A DNA stretch of 64,000 nt from Maratus speciosus (GCA_963932465.1 CAWVRF010001058.1:434001-498000), one strand, 5' to 3'. Numbered from the stretch's first letter, positions 49,908 to 64,000 are shown. The notes: generated by a model not told the origin, from the letters alone. Numbers and translations are program-made.

Positions 49908-52900
49908 CCCAGAAAGAGTTACCGCATATAAAACACGCAATATTTATGAATTGAATTCCGGTGCAGGGCTCAAAATTAATTTATTAATAAATAATAAAGC
50001 GAAACCGAATATATTGTTTCAACAATCAAAGCATTGTTAGAAAATTCAACAGAATGAGTTACCGCATAAAAAACACGCAATATTTATGAATTGAATTCCG
50101 GTTCAGGGCTGAAAATTAATTTCTTAATAAATAATAAAGCGAAACCGAATATATTGTTTCAACAATCAAAGCATTGTTAGAAAATTCATCAGAAAGAGTT
50201 ACCGCATATAAAACACGCAATATTTATGAATTGAATTCCGGTGCAGGGCTGAAAATTAATTTCTTAATAAATAATAAAGCGAAACCGAATATATTGTTTC
50301 AACAATCAAAGCATTGTTAGAAAATTCAACAGAATGAGTTACCGCATATAAGACACGCAATATTTATGAATTGAATTCCGGTGCAGGGCTGAAAATTAAT
50401 TTAGTAATAAATAATAAAGCGAAACCGAATATATTGTTTCAACAATCAAAGCATTGTTAGAAAATTCATCAGAAAGAGTTACCGCATATAAAACACGCAA
50501 TATTTATGAATTGAATCCCGGTGCAGGGCTCAAAATTAATTTCTTAGTAAATAATAAAGCGAAACCGAATATATTGTTTAAACAATCAAAGCATTGTTAG
50601 AAAATTCATCAGAAAGAGTTACCGCATATAAAACACGCAATATTTATGAATTGAATTCCGGTGCAAGTCCCAAAATTAATTTATTAATAAATAATAAAGC
50701 GAAACCGAATATATTGTTTCAACAATCAAAGCATTGTTAGAAAATTCAACAGAATGAGTTACCGCATATAAGACACGCAATATTTATGAATTGAATTCCG
50801 GTGCAGGGCTGAAAATTAATTTCTTAATAAATAATAAAGCGAAACCGAATATATTGTTTCAACAATCAAAGCATTGTTAGAAAATTCATCAGAAAGAGTT
50901 ACCGCATATAAAACACGCAATATTTATGAATTGAATTCCGGTGCAGGCCTGAAAATTAATTTCTTAATAAATAATAAAGCGAAACCGAATATATTGTTTC
51001 AACAATCAAAGCATTGTTAGAAAATTCATCAGAAAGAGTTACCGCATATAAAACACGCAATATTTATGAATTGAATTCCGGTGCAGGGCTCAAAATTAAT
51101 TTATTAATAAATAATAAAGCGAAACCGAAAATATTGTTTCAACAATCAAAGCATTGTTAGAAAATTCATCAGAAAGAGTTACCGCGTATAAAACACGCAA
51201 TATTTATGAATTGAATTCCGCTGCAGGGCTGAAAATTAATTTATTAATAAATAATAAAGCGAAACCGAATATATTGTTTCAACAATCAAAGCATTGTTAG
51301 AAAATTCATCAGAAAGAGTTACCGCATATAAAACACGCAATATTTATGAATTGAATCCCGGTGCAGGGCTCAAAATTAATTTCTTAGTAAATAATAAAGC
51401 GAAACCGAATATATTGTTTAAACAAACAAAGCATTGTTAGAAAATTCATCAGAAAGAGTTACCGCATATAAAACACGCAATATTTATGAATTGAATTCCG
51501 GTGCAGGGCTGAAAATTAATTTTTTAATAAATAATAAAAAGAAACCGAATATATTGTTTCAACAATGAAAGCATTGTTAGAAAATTCATCAGAAAGAGTT
51601 ACCGCATATGAAACACGCAATATTTATGAATTGAATTCCGGTGCAGGGCTGAAAATTAATTTCTTAATAAATAATAAAGCGAAACCGAATATATTGTTTC
51701 AACAATCAAAGCACTGTTAGAAAATTCATCAGAAAGAGTTACCGCCAATAAAACACGCAATTGAATTCCGCTGTAGGGCTCAAAATTAATTTATTAATAA
51801 ATAATAAAGCGAAACCGAATATATTGTTTCAACAATCAAAGCATTGTTAGAAAATTCATCAGAAAGAGTTACCGCATATAAAACACGCAATATTTATGAA
51901 TTGAATCCCGGTGCAGGGCTCAAAATTAATTTATTAGTAAATAATAAAGCGAAACCGAATATATTGTTTAAACAATGAAAGCATTGTTAGAAAATTCATC
52001 AGAAAGAGTTACCGCATATAAAACACGCAATATATATGAATTGAATTCCGGTGCAGGGCTCAAAATTAATTAATTAATAAATAATAAAGCGAAACCGAAC
52101 ATATTGTTTCAACAATCAAAGCATTGTTAGAAAATTCATCAGAAAGAGTTACCGCATATAAAACACGCAATATTTATGAATTGAATTCCGGTGCAGGGCT
52201 GAAAATTAATTTCTTAATAAATAATAAAGCGAAACCGAATATATTGTTTCAACAATCAAAGCATTGTTAGAAAATTCATCAGAAAGAGTTACCGCATATA
52301 AAACACGCAATATTTATGAATTGAATTCCGGTGCAGGGCTCAAAATTAATTTATTAATAAATAATAAAGCGAAACCGAATATATTGTTTCAACAATCAAA
52401 GCATTGTTAGAAAATTCACCAGAAAGTGTTACCGCATATAAAACACGCAATATTTATGAATTGAATTCCGGTGCAGGTCTGAAAATTAATTTCTTAATAA
52501 ATAATAAAGCGAAACCGAATATATTGTTTCAACAATCAAAGCATTGTTAGAAAATTCATCAGAAAGAGTTACCGCATATAAAACACGCAATATTTATGAA
52601 TTGAATTCCGGTGCAGGGCTCAAAATTAATTTATTAATAAATAATAAAGCGAAACCGAATATATTGTTTCAACAATCAAAGCATTGTTAGAAAATTCATC
52701 AGAAAGAGTTACCGCATATAAAACACGCAATATTTATGAATTGAATTCCGGTGCAGGGCTGAAAATTAATTTCTTAATAAATAATAAAGCGAAACCGAAT
52801 ATATTGTTTCAACAATCAAAGCACTGTTAGAAAATTCATCAGAAAGAGTTACCGCAAATAAAACACGCAATTGAATTCCGCTGTAGGGCTCAAAATTAAT

Positions 52901-53323
52901 TTATTAATAAATAATAAAGCGAAACCGAATATATTGTTTCAACAATCAAAGCATTGTTAGAAAATTCATCAGAAAGAATTACCGCATATAAAACACGCAA
53001 TATTTATGAATTGAATCCCGGTGCAGGGCTCAAAATTAATTTCTTAGTAAATAATAAAGCGAAACCGAATATATTGTTTAAACAATGAAAGCATTGTTAG
53101 AAAATTCATCAGAAAGAGTTACCGCATATAAAACACGCAATAGTTATGAATTGAATTCCGGTGCAGGGCTCAAAATTAATTAATTAATGAATAATAAAGC
53201 GAAACCGAATATATTGTTTCAACAATCAAAGCATTGTTAGAAAATTCATCAGAAAGAGTTACCGCATATAAAACACGCAATATTTATGAATTGAATCCCG
53301 GTGCAGGGCTCAAAATTAATTTC

Positions 53324-55412
53324 ATAGTAAATAATAAAGCGAAACCGAATATATTGTTTAAACAAACAAAGCATTGTTAGAAAATTCATCAGAAAGAGTT
53401 ACCGCATATAAAACACGCAATATTTATGAATTGATTCCGGTGCAGGGCTGAAAATTAATTTTTTAATAAATAATAAAAAGAAACCGAATATATTGTTTCA
53501 ACAATGAAAGCATTGTTAGAAAATTCATCAGAAAGAGTTACCGCATATGAAACACGCAATATTTATGAATTGAATTCCGGTGCAGGGCTGAAAATTAATT
53601 TCTTAATAAATAATAAAGCGAAACCGAATATATTGTTTCAACAATCAAAGCACTGTTAGAAAATTCATCAGAAAGAGTTACCGCAAATAAAACACGCAAT
53701 TGAATTCCGCTGTAGGGCTCAAAATTAATTTATTAATAAATAATAAAGCGAAACCGAATATATTGTTTCAACAATCAAAGCATTGTTAGAAAATTCATCA
53801 GAAAGAGTTACCGCATATAAAACACGCAATATTTATGAATTGAATTCCGGTGCAGGGCTCAAAATAAATTAATTAATAAATAATAAAGTGAAACCGAATA
53901 TATTGTTTCAACAATCAAAGCATTGTTAGAAAATTCAACAGAAAGAGTTACCGCATATAAAACACGCAATATTTATTAATTGAATTCCGGTGCAGGGCTG
54001 AAAATTAATTTCTTAATAAATAATAAAGCGAAACCGAATATATTGTTTCAACAATCAAAGCATTGTTAGAAAATTCATCAGAAAGAGTTACCGCATATAA
54101 AACACGCAATATTTATGAATTGAATTCCGGTGCAGGGCTGAAAATTAATTTCTTAATAAATAATAAAGCGAAACCGAATATATTGTTTCAACAATCAAAG
54201 CATTGTTAGAAAATTCATCAGAAAGAGTTACCGCATATAAAACACGCAATATTTATGAATTGAATTCCGGTGCAGGGCTGAAAATTAATTTCTTAATAAA
54301 TAATAAAGCGAAACCGAATATATTGTTTCAACAATCAAAGCATTGTTAGAAAATTCAACAGAATGAGTTACCGCATATAAGACACGCAATATTTATGAAT
54401 TGAATTCCGGTGCAGGGCTGAAAATTAATTTAGTAATAAATAATAAAGCGAAACCGAATATATTGTTTCAACAATCAAAGCATTGTTAGAAAATTCATCA
54501 GAAAGAGTTACCGCATATAAAACACGCAATATTTATGAATTGAATCCCGGTGCAGGGCTCAAAATTAATTTCTTAGTAAATAATAAAGCGAAACCGAATA
54601 TATTGTTTAAACAATCAAAGCATTGTTAGAAAATTCATCAGAAAGAGTTACCGCATATAAAACACGCAATATTTATGAATTGAATTCCGGTGCAAGTCCC
54701 AAAATTAATTTATTAATAAATAATAAAGCGAAACCGAATATATTGTTTCAACAATCAAAGCATTGTTAGAAAATTCAACAGAATGAGTTACCGCATATAA
54801 GACACGCAATATTTATGAATTGAATTCCGGTGCAGGGCTGAAAATTAATTTCTTAATAAATAATAAAGCGAAACCGAATATATTGTTTCAACAATCAAAG
54901 CATTGTTAGAAAATTCATCAGAAAGAGTTACCGCATATAAAACACGCAATATTTATGAATTGAATTCCGGTGCAGGCCTGAAAATTAATTTCTTAATAAA
55001 TAATAAAGCGAAACCGAATATATTGTTTCAACAATCAAAGCATTGTTAGAAAATTCATCAGAAAGAGTTACCGCATATAAAACACGCAATATTTATGAAT
55101 TGAATTCCGGTGCAGGGCTCAAAATTAATTTATTAATAAATAATAAAGCGAAACCGAAAATATTGTTTCAACAATCAAAGCATTGTTAGAAAATTCATCA
55201 GAAAGAGTTACCGCGTATAAAACACGCAATATTTATGAATTGAATTCCGCTGCAGGGCTGAAAATTAATTTATTAATAAATAATAAAGCGAAACCGAATA
55301 TATTGTTTCAACAATCAAAGCATTGTTAGAAAATTCATCAGAAAGAGTTACCGCATATAAAACACGCAATATTTATGAATTGAATCCCGGTGCAGGGCTC
55401 AAAATTAATTTC
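53324..55412 (+). repeat. 2089-bp higher-order block, copy 1
   Basis: Variants TTGATTCCGG (53431 and 55520), TTAGTAATAAAT (54430 and 56519) and GTGCAAGTCCC (54690 and 56779) recur at 2089 bases. The left edge is set by TTCATAG versus TTCTTAG (near 53323 and 55412). The same variants also occur 4029 bases upstream of copy 1 (50401 and 50661), where the flanking order differs. Confidence 0.86.
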
Positions 55413-57614
55413 TTAGTAAATAATAAAGCGAAACCGAATATATTGTTTAAACAAACAAAGCATTGTTAGAAAATTCATCAGAAAGAGTTACCGCATATAA
55501 AACACGCAATATTTATGAATTGATTCCGGTGCAGGGCTGAAAATTAATTTTTTAATAAATAATAAAAAGAAACCGAATATATTGTTTCAACAATGAAAGC
55601 ATTGTTAGAAAATTCATCAGAAAGAGTTACCGCATATGAAACACGCAATATTTATGAATTGAATTCCGGTGCAGGGCTGAAAATTAATTTCTTAATAAAT
55701 AATAAAGCGAAACCGAATATATTGTTTCAACAATCAAAGCACTGTTAGAAAATTCATCAGAAAGAGTTACCGCAAATAAAACACGCAATTGAATTCCGCT
55801 GTAGGGCTCAAAATTAATTTATTAATAAATAATAAAGCGAAACCGAATATATTGTTTCAACAATCAAAGCATTGTTAGAAAATTCATCAGAAAGAGTTAC
55901 CGCATATAAAACACGCAATATTTATGAATTGAATTCCGGTGCAGGGCTCAAAATAAATTAATTAATAAATAATAAAGTGAAACCGAATATATTGTTTCAA
56001 CAATCAAAGCACTGTTAGAAAATTCAACAGAAAGAGTTACCGCATATAAAACACGCAATATTTATTAATTGAATTCCGGTGCAGGGCTGAAAATTAATTT
56101 CTTAATAAATAATAAAGCGAAACCGAATATATTGTTTCAACAATCAAAGCATTGTTAGAAAATTCATCAGAAAGAGTTACCGCATATAAAACACGCAATA
56201 TTTATGAATTGAATTCCGGTGCAGGGCTGAAAATTAATTTCTTAATAAATAATAAAGCGAAACCGAATATATTGTTTCAACAATCAAAGCATTGTTAGAA
56301 AATTCATCAGAAAGAGTTACCGCATATAAAACACGCAATATTTATGAATTGAATTCCGGTGCAGGGCTGAAAATTAATTTCTTAATAAATAATAAAGCGA
56401 AACCGAATATATTGTTTCAACAATCAAAGCATTGTTAGAAAATTCAACAGAATGAGTTACCGCATATAAGACACGCAATATTTATGAATTGAATTCCGGT
56501 GCAGGGCTGAAAATTAATTTAGTAATAAATAATAAAGCGAAACCGAATATATTGTTTCAACAATCAAAGCATTGTTAGAAAATTCATCAGAAAGAGTTAC
56601 CGCATATAAAACACGCAATATTTATGAATTGAATCCCGGTGCAGGGCTCAAAATTAATTTCTTAGTAAATAATAAAGCGAAACCGAATATATTGTTTAAA
56701 CAATCAAAGCATTGTTAGAAAATTCATCAGAAAGAGTTACCGCATATAAAACACGCAATATTTATGAATTGAATTCCGGTGCAAGTCCCAAAATTAATTT
56801 ATTAATAAATAATAAAGCGAAACCGAATATATTGTTTCAACAATCAAAGCATTGTTAGAAAATTCAACAGAATGAGTTACCGCATATAAGACACGCAATA
56901 TTTATGAATTGAATTCCGGTGCAGGGCTGAAAATTAATTTCTTAATAAATAATAAAGCGAAACCGAATATATTGTTTCAACAATCAAAGCATTGTTAGAA
57001 AATTCATCAGAAAGAGTTACCGCATATAAAACACGCAATATTTATGAATTGAATTCCGGTGCAGGCCTGAAAATTAATTTCTTAATAAATAATAAAGCGA
57101 AACCGAATATATTGTTTCAACAATCAAAGCATTGTTAGAAAATTCATCAGAAAGAGTTACCGCATATAAAACACGCAATATTTATGAATTGAATTCCGGT
57201 GCAGGGCTCAAAATTAATTTATTAATAAATAATAAAGCGAAACCGAAAATATTGTTTCAACAATCAAAGCATTGTTAGAAAATTCATCAGAAAGAGTTAC
57301 CGCGTATAAAACACGCAATATTTATGAATTGAATTCCGCTGCAGGGCTGAAAATTAATTTATTAATAAATAATAAAGCGAAACCGAATATATTGTTTCAA
57401 CAATCAAAGCATTGTTAGAAAATTCATCAGAAAGAGTTACCGCATATAAAACACGCAATATTTATGAATTGAATCCCGGTGCAGGGCTCAAAATTAATTT
57501 CTTAGTAAATAATAAAGCGAAACCGAATATATTGTTTAAACAAACAAAGCATTGTTAGAAAATTCATCAGAAAGAGTTACCGCATATAAAACACGCAATA
57601 TTTATGAATTGAAT
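55413..57614 (+). repeat. 2089-bp higher-order block, copy 2
   Basis: Tandem partner of the block at 53324. Similarity runs on until about 57614, where GAATTGAATTCC replaces GAATTGATTCC and the order becomes that of 51.5-52.1 kb (offset 6118). One private change is GCACTG at about 56009 where copy 1 has GCATTG. Confidence 0.85.
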
Positions 57615-60542
57615 TCCGGTGCAGGGCTGAAAATTAATTTTTTAATAAATAATAAAAAGAAACCGAATATATTGTTTCAACAATGAAAGCATTGTTAGAA
57701 AATTCATCAGAAAGAGTTACCGCATATGAAACACGCAATATTTATGAATTGAATTCCGGTGCAGGGCTGAAAATTAATTTCTTAATAAATAATAAAGCGA
57801 AACCGAATATATTGTTTCAACAATCAAAGCACTGTTAGAAAATTCATCAGAAAGAGTTACCGCCAATAAAACACGCAATTGAATTCCGCTGTAGGGCTCA
57901 AAATTAATTTATTAATAAATAATAAAGCGAAACCGAATATATTGTTTCAACAATCAAAGCATTGTTAGAAAATTCATCAGAAAGAGTTACCGCATATAAA
58001 ACACGCAATATTTATGAATTGAATCCCGGTGCAGGGCTCAAAATTAATTTATTAGTAAATAATAAAGCGAAACCGAATATATTGTTTAAACAATGAAAGC
58101 ATTGTTAGAAAATTCATCAGAAAGAGTTACCGCATATAAAACACGCAATATATATGAATTGAATTCCGGTGCAGGGCTCAAAATTAATTAATTAATAAAT
58201 AATAAAGCGAAACCGAATATATTGTTTCAACAATCAAAGCATTGTTAGAAAATTCAACAGAAAGAGTTACCGCATATAAAACACGCAATATTTATGAATT
58301 GAATTCCGGTGCAGGGCTGAAAATTAGTTTCTTAATAAATAATAAAGCGAAACCGAACATATTGTTTCAACAATCAAAGCATTGTTAGAAAATTCATCAG
58401 AAAGAGTTACCGCATATAAAACACGCAATATTTATGAATTGAATTCCGGTGCAGGGCTGAAAATTAATTTCTTAATAAATAATAAAGCGAAACCGAATAT
58501 ATTGTTTCAACAATCAAAGCATTGTTAGAAAATTCATCAGAAAGAGTTACCGCATATAAAACACGCAATATTTATGAATTGAATTCCGGTGCAGGGCTCA
58601 AAATTAATTTATTAATAAATAATAAAGCGAAACCGAATATATTGTTTCAACAATCAAAGCATTGTTAGAAAATTCACCAGAAAGAGTTACCGCATATAAA
58701 ACACGCAATATTTATGAATTGAATCCCGGTGCAGGGCTCAAAATTAATTTCTTAGTAAATAATAAAGCGAAACCGAATATATTGTTTAAACAATAAAGAA
58801 TTGTTAGAATATTCATCAGAAAGAGTTACCGCATATAAAACACGCAATATTTATGAATTGAATTCCGGTGCAGGGCTCTAAATTAATTTATTAATAAATA
58901 ATAAAGCGAAACCGAATATATTGTTTCAACAATCAAAGCATTGTTAGAAAATTCAACAGAATGAGTTACCGCATATAAGACACGCAATATTTATGAATTG
59001 AATTCCGGTGCAGGGCTGAAAATTAATTTCTTAATAAATAATAAAGCGAAACCGAATATATTGTTTCAACAATCAAAGCATTGTTAGAAAATTCATCAGA
59101 AAGAGTTACCGCATATAAAACACGCAATATTTATGAATTGAATTCCGGTGCAGGTCTGAAAATTAATTTCTTAATAAATAATAAAGCGAAACCGAATATA
59201 TTGTTTCAACAATCAAAGCATTGTTAGAAAATTCATCAGAAAGAGTTACCGCATATAAAACACGCAATATTTATGAATTGAATTCCGGTGCAGGGCTCAA
59301 AATTAATTTATTAATAAATAATAAAGCGAAACCGAATATATTGTTTCAACAATCAAAGCATTGTTAGAAAATTCATCAGAAAGAGTTACCGCATATAAAA
59401 CACGCAATATTTATGAATTGAATTCCGGTGCAGGGCTGAAAATTAATTTCTTAATAAATAATAAAGCGAAACCGAATATATTGTTTCAACAATCAAAGCA
59501 CTGTTAGAAAATTCATCAGAAAGAGTTACCGCAAATAAAACACGCAATTGAATTCCGCTGTAGGGCTCAAAATTAATTTATTAATAAATAATAAAGCGAA
59601 ACCGAATATATTGTTTCAACAATCAAAGCATTGTTAGAAAATTCATCAGAAAGAATTACCGCATATAAAACACGCAATATTTATGAATTGAATCCCGGTG
59701 CAGGGCTCAAAATTAATTTCTTAGTAAATAATAAAGCGAAACCGAATATATTGTTTAAACAATGAAAGCATTGTTAGAAAATTCATCAGAAAGAGTTACC
59801 GCATATAAAACACGCAATATTTATGAATTGAATTCCGGTGCAGGGCTCAAAATTAATTAATTAATGAATAATAAAGCGAAACCGAATATATTGTTTCAAC
59901 AATCAAAGCATTGTTAGAAAATTCATCAGAAAGAGTTACCGCATATAAAACACGCAATATTTATGAATTGAATCCCGGTGCAGGGCTCAAAATTAATTTC
60001 ATAGTAAATAATAAAGCGAAACCGAATATATTGTTTAAACAAACAAAGCATTGTTAGAAAATTCATCAGAAAGAGTTACCGCATATAAAACACGCAATAT
60101 TTATGAATTGATTCCGGTGCAGGGCTGAAAATTAATTTTTTAATAAATAATAAAAAGAAACCGAATATATTGTTTCAACAATGAAAGCATTGTTAGAAAA
60201 TTCATCAGAAAGAGTTACCGCATATGAAACACGCAATATTTATGAATTGAATTCCGGTGCAGGGCTGAAAATTAATTTCTTAATAAATAATAAAGCGAAA
60301 CCGAATATATTGTTTCAACAATCAAAGCACTGTTAGAAAATTCATCAGAAAGAGTTACCGCAAATAAAACACGCAATTGAATTCCGCTGTAGGGCTCAAA
60401 ATTAATTTATTAATAAATAATAAAGCGAAACCGAATATATTGTTTCAACAATCAAAGCATTGTTAGAAAATTCATCAGAAAGAGTTACCGCATATAAAAC
60501 ACGCAATATTTATGAATTGAATTCCGGTGCAGGGCTCAAAAT
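57546..60542 (+). repeat. 3-kb block nearly identical to window positions 92-3088
   Basis: At offset 57454-57455 this block reproduces the left end of the window monomer by monomer, including rare markers: CCGCCAATAAAAC (407 and 57861), AATTTATTAGTAAAT, AAAATTAGTTTC, GTTTAAACAATAAAGAATTG, GGGCTCTAAATT, ATAAGACACG and TTCATAGTAAAT. I noticed only a handful of substitutions (for example near 1564 and 1848) and two compensating one-base indels (near 2170 and 60110). The order diverges at 3089 versus 60543. Confidence 0.85.
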
Positions 60543-63500
60543 AAATTAATTAATAAATAATAAAGTGAAACCGAATATATTGTTTCAACAATCAAAGCAT
60601 TGTTAGAAAATTCAACAGAAAGAGTTACCGCATATAAAACACGCAATATTTATTAATTGAATTCCGGTGCAGGGCTGAAAATTAATTTCTTAATAAATAA
60701 TAAAGCGAAACCGAATATATTGTTTCAACAATCAAAGCATTGTTAGAAAATTCATCAGAAAGAGTTACCGCATATAAAACACGCAATATTTATGAATTGA
60801 ATTCCGGTGCAGGGCTGAAAATTAATTTCTTAATAAATAATAAAGCGAAACCGAATATATTGTTTCAACAATCAAAGCATTGTTAGAAAATTCATCAGAA
60901 AGAGTTACCGCATATAAAACACGCAATATTTATGAATTGAATTCCGGTGCAGGGCTGAAAATTAATTTCTTAATAAATAATAAAGCGAAACCGAATATAT
61001 TGTTTCAACAATCAAAGCATTGTTAGAAAATTCATCAGAAAGAGTTACCGCATATAAAACACGCAATATTTATGAATTGAATCCCGGTGCAGGGCTCAAA
61101 ATTAATTTCTTAGTAAATAATAAAGCGAAACCGAATATATTGTTTAAACAATGAAAGCATTGTTAGAAAGTTCATCAGAAAGAGTTACCGCATATAAAAC
61201 ACGCAATATTTATGAATTGAATTCCGGTGCAGGGCTCAAAATTAATTAATTAATAAATAATAAAGCGAAACCGAATATATTGTTTCAACAATAAAGCATT
61301 GTTAGAAAATTCAACAGAAAGAGTTACCGCATATAAAACACGCAATATTTATTAATTGAATTCCGGTGCAGGGCTGAAAATTAATTTCTTAATAAATAAT
61401 AAAGCGAAACCGAATATATTGTTTCAACAATCAAAGCATTGTTAGAAAATTCATCAGAAAGAGTTACCGCATATAAAACACGCAATATTTATGAATTGAA
61501 TTCCGGTGCAGGGCTGAAAATTAATTTCTTAATAAATAATAAAGCGAAACCGAATATATTGTTTCAACAATCAAAGCATTGTTAGAAAATTCAACAGAAT
61601 GAGTTACCGCATATAAAACACGCAATATTTATTTATTGATTTCCGGTGCACCGCTGAAAATTAATTTCTTAATAAATAATAAAGCGAAACCGAATATATT
61701 GTTTCAACAATCAAAGCATTGTTAGAAAATTCATCAGAAAGAGTTACCTCATATAAAACACGCAATATTTATGAATTGAATTCCGGTGCAGGGCTGAAAA
61801 TTAATTTTTTAATAAATAATAAAGCGAAACCGAATATATTGTTTCAACAATAAAGAATTGTTAGAATATTCATCAGAAAGAGTTACCGCATATAAAACAC
61901 GCAATATTTATGAATTGAATTCCGGTGCAGGGCTGAAAATTAATTTCTTAATAAATAATAAAGCGAAACCGAATATATTGTTTCTACAATCAAAGCATTG
62001 TTAGAAAATTCATCAGAAAGAGTTACCGCATATAAAACACGCAATATTTATGAATTGAATTCCGGTGCAGGGCTGAAAATTAATTTCTTAATAAATAATA
62101 AAGCGAAACCGAATATATTGTTTCAACAATCAAAGCATTGTTAGAAAATTCATCAGAAAGAGTTACCGCATATAAAACACGCAATATTTATGAATTGAAT
62201 TCCGGTGCAGGGCTGAAAATTAATTTCTTAATAAATAATAAAGCGAAACCGAATATATTGTTTCAACAATCAAAGCATTGTTAGAAAATTCATCAGAATG
62301 AGTTACCGCATATAAAACACGCAATATTTATGAATTGATTTCCGGTGCACCGCTGAAAATTAATTTCTTAATAAATAATAAAGCGAAACCGAATATATTG
62401 TTTCAACAATCAAAGCATTGTTAGAAAATTTATCAGAAAGAGTTACCGCATATAAAACACGCAATATTTATGAATTGAATTCCGGTGCAGGGCTCAAAAT
62501 TAATTAATTAATAAATAATAAAGCGAAACCGAATATATTGTTTCAACAATCAAAGCATTGTTAGAAAATTCAACAGAAAGAGTTACCGCATATAAAACAC
62601 GCAATATTTATTAATTGAATTCCGGTGCAGGGCTGAAAATTAATTTCTTAATAAATAATAAAGCGAAACCGAATATATTGTTTCAACAATCAAAGCATTG
62701 TTAGAAAATTCATCAGAAAGAGTACCGCATATAAAACACGCAATATTTATGAATTGAATTCCGGTGCAGGGCTCAAAATTAATTTCTTAATAAATAATAA
62801 AGCGAAACCGAATATATTGTTTCAACAATCAAAGCATTGTTAAAAAATTCATCAGAAAGAGTACCGCATATAAAACACGCAATATTTATGAATTGAATTC
62901 CGGTGCAGGGCTCAAAATTAATTAATTAATAAATAATAAAGCGAAACCGAATATATTGTTTCAACAATCAAAGCATTGTTAGAAAATTCAACAGAAAGAG
63001 TTACCGCATATAAAACACGCAATATTTATGAATTGAATTCCGGTGCAGGTCTGAAAATTAATTTCTTAATAAATAATAAAGCGAAACCGAATATATTGTT
63101 TCAACAATCAAAGCATTGTTAGAAAATTCATCAGAAAGAGTACCGCATATAAAACACGCAATATTTATGAATTGAATTCCGGTGCAGGGCTCAAAATTAA
63201 TTAATTAATAAATAATAAAGCGAAACCGAATATATTGTTTCAACAATCAAAGCATTGTTAGAAAATTCATCAGAAAGAGTACCGCATATAAAACACGCAA
63301 TATTTATGAATTGAATTCCGGTGCAGGGCTCAAAATTAATTAATTAATAAATAATAAAGCGAAACCGAATATATTGTTTCAACAATCAAAGCATTGTTAG
63401 AAAATTCATCAGAAAGAGTTACCGCATATAAAACACGCAATATTTATGAATTGAATTCCGGTGCAGGGCTGAAAATTAATTTCTTAATAAATAATAAAGC

Positions 63501-64000
63501 GAAACCGAATATATTGTTTCAACAATCAAAGCATTGTTAGAAAATTCAACAGAATGAGTTACCGCATATAAAACACGCAATATTTATTTATTGATTTCCG
63601 GTGCACCGCTGAAAATTAATTTCTTAATAAATAATAAAGCGAAACCGAATATATTGTTTCAACAATCAAAGCATTGTTAGAAAATTCATCAGAAAGAGTT
63701 ACCTCATATAAAACACGCAATATTTATGAATTGAATTCCGGTGCAGGGCTGAAAATTAATTTTTTAATAAATAATAAAGCGAAACCGAATATATTGTTTC
63801 AACAATAAAGAATTGTTAGAATATTCATCAGAAAGAGTTACCGCATATAAAACACGCAATATTTATGAATTGAATTCCGGTGCAGGGCTGAAAATTAATT
63901 TCTTAATAAATAATAAAGCGAAACCGAATATATTGTTTCTACAATCAAAGCATTGTTAGAAAATTCATCAGAAAGAGTTACCGCATATAAAACACGCAAT

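Larger units (their letters stand above)
49678..49909 (-). mobile_element. tRNA-derived SINE, 232 bp, minus strand
   Basis: A GC-richer insertion interrupting one satellite monomer. Read on the minus strand it starts GGTGGCTGAGAGG, with an RNA polymerase III A box (TGGCTGAGAGG), then a B box (GGTTCGAACCC) about 34 bases on, in tRNA-like spacing. The head of about 70 bases resembles a serine- or leucine-type tRNA. The body of about 160 bases is unrelated to tRNA and contains a 7-bp inverted repeat, CCGTGGA/TCCACGG (49747-49753 and 49795-49801). The minus-strand 3' end carries a short duplicated ATCAACC tail rather than poly(A). SINEs of this type use a LINE partner's reverse transcriptase. I cannot name the family or the partner. 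Confidence 0.85.
49910..64000 (+). repeat. 140-bp satellite array, right block
   Basis: Same family and orientation, resuming after the SINE and running off the window end; about 100 monomers. Distinct local variants include GTGCAAGTCCCAAAATT (50661, 54690 and 56779), AATTTAGTAATAAAT (50401, 54430 and 56519), GTGCAGGCCTG, and a single-base-deleted TTGATTCCGG (53431, 55520 and 60108). Near the right end (62.7-63.3 kb) several monomers lack one T in GAGTTACC. Nothing other than satellite is visible here. Confidence 0.96.

Noticed and set aside
49840..49909. Functional tRNA gene on the minus strand
   Set aside because: A and B boxes are present, but the 3' acceptor side does not pair cleanly with the 5' end. 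The sequence continues into a 160-bp body with a SINE-type tail and is bounded by a target duplication.

Overview
This window is eukaryotic, non-genic, repeat-dominated DNA. About 54 kb of the 64 kb is one satellite DNA family. It is an AT-rich tandem repeat with a 140-bp monomer (about 29% G+C in the consensus), all copies head to tail in the same orientation, running from the first base to the last. No protein-coding gene can be supported. The kind of locus (long homogenised satellite blocks, a Ty3/Gypsy-type LTR element and a tRNA-derived SINE) points to centromeric or pericentromeric heterochromatin of a eukaryote, probably an invertebrate animal. The species cannot be named from the sequence.

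Layout. (1) 1-30976: left satellite array, roughly 220 monomers. Monomer subtypes occur in fixed orders, and blocks of many monomers are copied as units: a 5115-bp tandem duplication (about 1441-11702), a 2626-bp unit present about 2.6 times (about 8907-15621), and a 3-kb block at 16203-19234 repeated at 22459-25490 and, with one extra monomer, from about 26.3 kb. (2) 30977-40530: a complete 9554-bp LTR retrotransposon inserted in a monomer. It has two 924-bp LTRs (2 mismatches), 5-bp target duplications (GGTGC), a primer-binding site and a weak polypurine tract, but its 7706-bp interior has no gag-pol reading frame. The interior is T-rich and partly made of a decayed repeat of about 25 bases carrying GTTCAT. 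(3) 40531-49677: satellite with a 2797-bp tandem duplication. (4) 49678-49909: a 232-bp tRNA-derived SINE on the minus strand with A and B boxes and a 6-7 bp target duplication. (5) 49910-64000: satellite with a 2089-bp tandem duplication and a 3-kb block nearly identical to the left end of the window, 57 kb away.

There is no operon or pathway here. The elements relate by history: the satellite grew by repeated segmental amplification, and two mobile elements of different classes entered it. The LTR element is young and non-autonomous, so it needed reverse transcriptase, capsid and integrase from a related element elsewhere. The most notable items are this coding-free but recently mobile LTR element, the nested multi-kilobase amplification pattern, and a hairpin-forming segment in the monomer that keeps dyad symmetry in several variant classes.
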